5,281 nucleotides of DNA from Bacillota bacterium (GTDB lineage: Bacteria > Bacillota > Clostridia > Lachnospirales > Lachnospiraceae), in the NCBI GenBank assembly GCA_023435505.1, contig JAEYRR010000159.1, forward strand, positions 1 through 5,281, written 5' to 3'. The first letter of the stretch is position 1. Every line of letters starts with the position of its first letter. Below are positions 1-5,281 of the stretch, piece by piece. A program made the position numbers and the translations under genes. Below the pieces are notes generated by a model. That model was given only the letters and a program-made list of their open reading frames with translations. It did not search any database and had not been told where the DNA came from.

Positions 1-2051
<2,051 letters not shown>

Positions 2052-2055
2052 CTAA

Positions 2056-2060
2056 CCTCC
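2056..2060 (-). promoter_or_regulatory. nifJ ribosome binding site overlapping the stop codon of the upstream small ORF
   Basis: GGAGG on the minus strand lies seven bases before the nifJ ATG. Its first G (2060) is also the last base of the TAG stop (2062-2060) of the small upstream ORF. Ribosomes finishing the small ORF therefore end on the nifJ ribosome binding site, the usual arrangement for translational coupling. The overlap is seen directly; the coupling is inferred. Confidence 0.85.
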
Positions 2061-2296
2061 TATAAGCGACTGCCATTATCTACCCAGTCTTTGGCTTCCT
2101 CAACATCGTAAAGATCCGGAATCTCAACCTTACTTCTTGGAATCACTTCTGAGTCCTCCGACCAGGCTGCGGTTCCCTCACTATTAGTAGGACGGGCTGA
2201 ATATAAACGTTTGTTATTTTCACCGTTTAGTGCAGTTTGATTAAAAAAGTTCAATGGCAATTCCTCTCTTTCATTTTTATTTGTTTCATATGGCAT
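2060..2296 (-). CDS. Small acidic hypothetical protein immediately upstream of nifJ
   Basis: I do not recognise this 78-residue product. It is soluble-looking and acidic (16 D/E against 9 K/R), with no cysteine, no membrane segment and no signal peptide, so it is unlikely to carry an Fe-S cluster itself. The middle and C-terminal parts (NKRLYSARPTNSEGTAAW, then PRSKVEIPDLYDVEEAKDW) look like ordered protein rather than random translation. Support for a real gene: a -10 TATAAT about 38 bases before the ATG, the same strand as nifJ, and a TAG stop sharing a base with the nifJ ribosome binding site. Start choice is uncertain. ATG 2296 has only a weak upstream site (AGAGAC), whereas TTG 2254 (codon 15) has AGAGAGGA with about eight bases of spacing and would give 64 residues. 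A role as a PFOR accessory or regulatory peptide is only a guess from position; a plain leader ORF is the alternative. Confidence 0.65.
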   Translation of the reverse strand: MPYETNKNEREELPLNFFNQTALNGENNKRLYSARPTNSEGTAAWSEDSEVIPRSKVEIPDLYDVEEAKDWVDNGSRL

Positions 2297-2333
2297 GATG
2301 TGTCTCTAGATTAACCGATTTCTTCATATAAAC

Positions 2334-2362
2334 ATTATAGTTTTTTGCAATACTGTGGAATA
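2334..2362 (-). promoter_or_regulatory. Putative promoter of the small ORF-nifJ unit
   Basis: A perfect -10 TATAAT (minus strand, 2339-2334) stands about 38 bases before the small ORF ATG, predicting transcription start near A2327 and a leader of about 30 nt. At 17-bp spacing the -35 would be TATTCC (2362-2357), a poor match to TTGACA, and there is no TG extended -10. An 11-bp palindrome (GAATATTATTC, 2358-2368) covers this -35 position. A good -10 with a weak -35 fits a promoter needing help from an activator, but that is inference. Confidence 0.55.
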
Positions 2363-2410
2363 TTATTCATTTTCTGTACGGAAAGAGAGTTTTATAAAAG
2401 TATTTAATTT

Positions 2411-2456
2411 AACGCAAAAGAAACACGGAATGAGGGGGACATTCCGTGTTTCTCTT
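2411..2456 (-). terminator. Intrinsic terminator of the symporter gene
   Basis: A perfect 14-bp inverted repeat, AGAAACACGGAATG (2419-2432) and CATTCCGTGTTTCT (2440-2453), encloses a 7-nt loop (2433-2439). On the minus strand the stem is followed by a short U-rich stretch (UUUCUUUUG). It begins about 45 bases after the symporter stop and lies upstream of the nifJ-unit promoter, so it separates the two transcription units. The plus-strand tail is less U-rich, and no plus-strand gene points into it. Confidence 0.88.
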
Positions 2457-2498
2457 TACATCTATTATATTCAGGAAAATATAACAATATTAGAACTG

Positions 2499-4004
2499 TC
2501 AATCTTCCTTCATATCAAGGCAATGAAAGGCATGGTCAGTTACTTCTTTATCCGGTTTTCCTGTCAAAAGGCTTACAACTGGCACCAGAATCATTCCACC
2601 TATCATAACAAAGGCTCCCGCGTTGATTGAAGATTGTAAGATCTTAGGGAACATGCTGTTAAAGAGCATATTTATAAGGATAAAACCACTACCAAAGATA
2701 AAGCATGCATACACTGCAATCTTGTTCACTCTCTTCCAGAATAGCCCATAGAAAAATGGTGCTAGGAAGGAACCAGCTAGTGCTCCCCAGGAAACACCCA
2801 TAAGCTGGGCGATAAAGGCTACCTTGGACCTGTACTGTATGATTGCTATAATAACGGAAATTACAATAAAGATTGCAATAAATATTCTCATCACAAAAAG
2901 CTGAGATTTTTCTTTCATATTTTTAACAATGGTTCCCTTAATAAAATCTAAGGTAAGAGTGGAACTAGAGGTCAAAACTAAGGAGGATAACGTAGACATG
3001 GAAGCTGACAATACCAATATGACTACAATACCGATGAGTAAATCAGACAAACCAGATAACATAGTTGGGACAATTTGATCATATCCCTTACTGATATCCA
3101 CTGTATTGTACAAACGTCCAAAACCTCCTAGAAAATAGCATCCACCAGCCACTACTACTGCAAACAGAGTGGATATTATAGTACCTATTCTGATTGACTT
3201 CTGATCTTTAATTGCATAGAATTTATGTACCATTTGTGGAAGTCCCCAGGTTCCAAGAGATGTCAAAATTACAACTCCTAAGAGACTGACCGGATCTGGC
3301 CCGAATAACGAGGTAAAGGACCCTGCTTCCACATTGTTTTTCACATCAGATACCTGAGATAAACTTTGAAGAGCTTCCGTAAATCCTCCATTCTGATTTA
3401 AGACAGAAGCGACAACTGCCACTATACCACCTAACATGATGATTCCCTGAATGAAGTCATTCACTGCTGTTGCCATATAACCACCCGCAATTACATAAAT
3501 ACCTGTAAGAACTGCCATAATGATTACACAGTAAGTATAGTCAATATTGAACGCCATACCAAATAAACGGGAAAGGCCATTGTATAAAGAGGCTGTATAA
3601 GGAATAAGAAAGATAAAAACGATTAAGGAAGCAACCAACTTTAAGCCCTTACTACCGAAACGTTTTTCAAAGAAATCTGGCATGGTCTTGCTATGTAGGT
3701 GATGTGTCATAAGCCTTGTTCTCTTTCCTAAGATAACCCAGGCTAGGAGGGTTCCGATAACCGCATTACCGATTCCAATCCAAGTAGCGGCTACACCATA
3801 TTTCCAACCAAACTGTCCTGCATAACCTACAAAGATTACAGCTGAGAAATAGGAGGTTCCATAGGCAAAGGCAGTTAACCAAGCGCCAACATTCCTTCCT
3901 CCTAGTACAAACTGGTTGACATTGGTTGCCTTTTTTCTGCATATTAATCCTACTGCTACCATGATAGCAAAAAACACAATTAGTAATATTACCTTAATAG
4001 CCAT
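2499..4004 (-). CDS. Sodium:solute symporter (SSS/SLC5 family), substrate unknown
   Basis: Integral membrane transporter of the LeuT-fold SSS family (relatives PutP, PanF, vSGLT), expected to use the Na+ gradient to import a small solute. It is 501 residues, the usual SSS length, with about 13 hydrophobic helices (roughly 3-21, 41-62, 71-93, 121-142, 155-175, 183-203, 238-254, 273-293, 316-337, 370-390, 400-422, 428-447, 460-480). Family marks include FVLGGRNVG (32-40) before helix 2, GGYMATAVNDFIQG (174-187), WGLPQMVHKFYA (253-264) and SASMSTLSSLVLTSSS (333-348). S337/T338 in that last motif align with the Na+-site S340/T341 of PutP. ATG 4004 is preferred over the in-frame ATG 4034 because AAGGAG lies seven bases before it and the ten extra residues (MHGVDGRRKG) are absent from typical family starts. 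It is flanked by its own promoter and terminator, so probably monocistronic. Sequence alone does not separate amino acid, pantothenate or monocarboxylate substrates. Confidence 0.93.
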   Translation of the reverse strand: MAIKVILLIVFFAIMVAVGLICRKKATNVNQFVLGGRNVGAWLTAFAYGTSYFSAVIFVGYAGQFGWKYGVAATWIGIGNAVIGTLLAWVILGKRTRLMTHHLHSKTMPDFFEKRFGSKGLKLVASLIVFIFLIPYTASLYNGLSRLFGMAFNIDYTYCVIIMAVLTGIYVIAGGYMATAVNDFIQGIIMLGGIVAVVASVLNQNGGFTEALQSLSQVSDVKNNVEAGSFTSLFGPDPVSLLGVVILTSLGTWGLPQMVHKFYAIKDQKSIRIGTIISTLFAVVVAGGCYFLGGFGRLYNTVDISKGYDQIVPTMLSGLSDLLIGIVVILVLSASMSTLSSLVLTSSSTLTLDFIKGTIVKNMKEKSQLFVMRIFIAIFIVISVIIAIIQYRSKVAFIAQLMGVSWGALAGSFLAPFFYGLFWKRVNKIAVYACFIFGSGFILINMLFNSMFPKILQSSINAGAFVMIGGMILVPVVSLLTGKPDKEVTDHAFHCLDMKED

Positions 4005-4011
4005 TCCTTTT

Positions 4012-4017
4012 CTCCTT
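4012..4017 (-). promoter_or_regulatory. Symporter ribosome binding site, deciding the start at 4004
   Basis: AAGGAG on the minus strand, within GGAAGGAGA, sits seven bases before ATG 4004. The alternative in-frame ATG at 4034 has no ribosome binding site in the AT-rich bases before it, so this site selects the shorter 501-residue product. Confidence 0.9.
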
Positions 4018-4057
4018 CCATCTACCCCATGCATCTTATTATATATAGTTATGTTTA

Positions 4058-4121
4058 CACATTAATGTGCTTATGTATTAATGTATTTATGCATTAATGC
4101 TTTAAAGCATTAAACTTATTT
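4058..4121. repeat. Four tandem 16-bp repeats with palindromic ATTAAT core, in the symporter leader
   Basis: On the plus strand four units follow each other with exact 16-base period: cacATTAATgtgctta (4058-4073), tgtATTAATgtattta (4074-4089), tgcATTAATgctttaa (4090-4105) and a more divergent agcATTAAActtattt (4106-4121). The cores start at 4061, 4077, 4093 and 4109. Units 1 and 3 are self-complementary around the core (CACATTAATGTG, GCATTAATGC). Units 3 and 4 together hold a 20-bp perfect palindrome (4094-4113). The array runs from just beside the -10 (4123-4128) across the predicted transcription start into the leader. This could be an operator array for a dimeric regulator or a set of RNA hairpins; I cannot name the regulator. 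Confidence 0.8.
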
Positions 4122-4122
4122 A

Positions 4123-4151
4123 AGTATATAGGAGTATAATGTCTTTGTCAA
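4123..4151 (-). promoter_or_regulatory. Strong sigma-A-type promoter of the symporter gene
   Basis: On the minus strand, consensus -35 TTGACA (4151-4146), exactly 17 bp of spacer (4145-4129), then -10 TATACT (4128-4123), five of six matches to TATAAT. The transcription start is predicted near 4117-4115, giving a leader of about 112 nt before ATG 4004. The -35 begins only six bases after the stem of the hcp terminator, so the terminator's U-rich tail and this promoter overlap. The 16-bp repeat array starts immediately downstream of the -10. Confidence 0.85.
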
Positions 4152-4156
4152 TAGAA

Positions 4157-4189
4157 AATAGGTCCAGAACATAAAGTTTTGGACCTATT
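4157..4189 (-). terminator. Intrinsic terminator of hcp
   Basis: An inverted repeat follows the hcp stop by 22 bases. The arms are AATAGGTCCAGAAC (4157-4170) and GTTTTGGACCTATT (4176-4189) with a 5-nt loop. In the minus-strand transcript this gives ten pairs, one A-C mismatch and three more pairs, followed by a moderately U-rich tail (UUCUAUUG). In the plus-strand transcript the mismatch would be a G-U pair, but no U-run follows there and no plus-strand gene is present. Confidence 0.8.
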
Positions 4190-4211
4190 CCTGATGTAAT
4201 TCTAAATTTAT

Positions 4212-5281
4212 TTATTTTAATTTCTTAAGCAATTCCTCTGGATCCATACCATGAACCATACAAGCTTCTTCTAATGTCTCCATCTGAGAGGATGGGCAGC
4301 CAAGACAGTGCATACCTGCTGCCAGTAATACATTGGCATTGTCTGGATTTGCTCGAAGGATATCACCAATTGTCATATCTATAGAAAGTACTCCTTCTTC
4401 TGCTTTTACAGATTTCACTTCATCACCGAAGAACAGTTCCATATCCTCTTCTACTGTAGATATTCCAGCAATACCGAAGTTCTCTATTAACACCTTTGCT
4501 ACATTAGGAGACAAAAAGGCAGGAAGTGTTGGTCCTAAATGAATCTCTTTTACTCCAAGATACAATAAGGACAATAATACGATAACCGCCTTTTGCTCAT
4601 ACCAGGCAATGTTGTAGATGATTGGTAGGTCATTGATATCAGCCAGGCCGAATACCTCTTTTAACTTAAGAGCAATTAGAGCTAAGGAGTAGGAATCATT
4701 ACACTGCCCTGCATCTAATACTCTAGGAATTCCATTAATATCTCCTAAGTCAAGTTTATTATATTTGTATTTAGCACAACCTGCAGTCAGAATTACGCTA
4801 TCCTTTGGAAGGGCTTTTGCAAAATCAGTATAGTAATTACGCTTGGAGGCACGGCCATCACAGCCTGCCATTACTACAAATGTCTTAATGGCACCGGATT
4901 TCACTGCATCTACAACAGCATCTGCTAACGCAAGCACTTGCTCATGGGCAAATCCACCGATGATCTCACCTGTTTCAATCTCAGTTGGTGCTGCACAGGT
5001 CTTCGCTAAGTCAATAATCTCTGAGAAATCCTTTTTGGAACCTGCTTCCCCTTCAATGTGCTTGCAGCCAACATAACCGGCTGCTCCAGTAGTAAATAGT
5101 CTGTCTTTGTAGCTATCCTTTGGAGGCACGATACAGTTGGTCGTCATTAAGATTGGGCCATTGAAGGATTCGAACTCTTCCTTTTGTTTCCACCAAGCAT
5201 TACCATAGTTACCAACCAGATTTGTATATTTTTTGAGGTTTGGATAGTAGTGAGCTGGTAACATCTCGGAGTGCGTATACA
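4212..5281 (-). CDS. hcp: Hybrid cluster protein (hydroxylamine reductase family), C-terminal part, with fused CxxC redox-disulfide domain
   Basis: Cytoplasmic Fe-S-O 'prismane' protein of anaerobes, reported as hydroxylamine reductase and linked to NO and nitrosative stress. The reading frame is open through the right edge: codons for YTHSE precede the first in-window Met at 5264, so the true start and the N-terminal Cys motif are outside (a typical Hcp is about 550 residues). Counting from Met 5264 as residue 1, the hybrid-cluster ligands are visible: the Glu of THSEMLP just before it, C43 (TTNC), C135 (AGCDGR), C163 (AGCAKY), C188 (AGQCNDSY) and E223 (WYEQKA). Spacings from C135 onward (28, 25, 35) match D. 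vulgaris C406, C434, C459 and E494. The usual Hcp end ([13 protein letters not shown], 243-255, then the EED region) is followed by about 60 extra residues (294-350) with MTIGDIL and CLGC (C320, C323), matching the Hcp-associated redox-disulfide (DUF1858-like) domain. It has its own terminator downstream. Confidence 0.96.
   Translation of the reverse strand, partial: YTHSEMLPAHYYPNLKKYTNLVGNYGNAWWKQKEEFESFNGPILMTTNCIVPPKDSYKDRLFTTGAAGYVGCKHIEGEAGSKKDFSEIIDLAKTCAAPTEIETGEIIGGFAHEQVLALADAVVDAVKSGAIKTFVVMAGCDGRASKRNYYTDFAKALPKDSVILTAGCAKYKYNKLDLGDINGIPRVLDAGQCNDSYSLALIALKLKEVFGLADINDLPIIYNIAWYEQKAVIVLLSLLYLGVKEIHLGPTLPAFLSPNVAKVLIENFGIAGISTVEEDMELFFGDEVKSVKAEEGVLSIDMTIGDILRANPDNANVLLAAGMHCLGCPSSQMETLEEACMVHGMDPEELLKKLK

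Noticed and set aside
2355..2630. Plus-strand ORF of 91 codons spanning the intergenic region and symporter 3' end
   Set aside because: It crosses the terminator hairpin and the antisense of the symporter; no recognisable protein features.
4005..4034. Ten-residue N-terminal extension of the symporter from ATG 4034
   Set aside because: No ribosome binding site precedes ATG 4034, while AAGGAG is correctly spaced before ATG 4004. The extension would contain that site and is charged and not family-like.
4038..4043. A second TATAAT (minus strand) close to the symporter start as an alternative promoter
   Set aside because: No convincing -35 at 16-18 bp upstream; it lies in a TATATATAAT low-complexity run. 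The 4151-4123 promoter is far better.
4005..4117. Known riboswitch or T-box in the symporter leader
   Set aside because: The leader is AT-rich, about 112 nt, lacks a T-box motif (TGGNACCGCG), and has no terminator hairpin before the start codon; I recognise no riboswitch core.
4058..4121. CRISPR array
   Set aside because: The units are 16 bp and directly abutting, with no spacers of unique sequence; they do not fit CRISPR repeats or spacers.
4333..4542. Plus-strand ORF of 69 codons inside hcp
   Set aside because: Antisense shadow of the hcp reading frame, with a Ser-rich translation.
4843..5076. Plus-strand ORF of 77 codons inside hcp
   Set aside because: Antisense shadow of conserved Hcp codons including the C135 region.

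Overview
The window looks like chromosome from a strictly anaerobic, low-to-moderate GC Gram-positive bacterium of the Clostridia, plausibly a Lachnospiraceae-type organism. The evidence is the single-chain pyruvate:ferredoxin oxidoreductase, the oxygen-sensitive hybrid cluster protein, strong AGGAGG-type ribosome binding sites, sigma-A-type promoters and short intergenic gaps with intrinsic terminators. The species assignment is an inference from gene content and style only.

Every gene lies on the minus strand, so transcription runs right to left. In that order: (1) 5281-4212 is the C-terminal two thirds of a hybrid cluster protein (Hcp). It is cut by the right window edge and carries an extra C-terminal CxxC redox-disulfide domain. 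An intrinsic terminator follows. (2) 4151-4005 is a very compact control region: a near-consensus promoter, then four tandem 16-bp repeats with a palindromic ATTAAT core, then a strong ribosome binding site. (3) 4004-2499 is a complete 501-residue sodium:solute symporter of unknown substrate, followed by a strong intrinsic terminator. (4) 2362-2334 is a second promoter with a good -10 and a poor -35. (5) 2296-2060 is an unrecognised small acidic protein. Its stop codon overlaps the ribosome binding site of the next gene. (6) 2048-1 is the N-terminal 682 residues of nifJ (pyruvate:ferredoxin/flavodoxin oxidoreductase), cut by the left window edge.

These appear to be three transcription units: hcp; the symporter alone; and the small ORF with nifJ. 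Hcp and NifJ are both oxygen-sensitive Fe-S enzymes of anaerobes: Hcp deals with NO or hydroxylamine stress and NifJ with pyruvate oxidation to acetyl-CoA. A direct link to the symporter cannot be shown from the sequence. The best candidates for something undescribed are the 16-bp palindromic repeat array at the symporter promoter and the small protein translationally coupled to nifJ. No mobile element, CRISPR array, tRNA or rRNA was seen.
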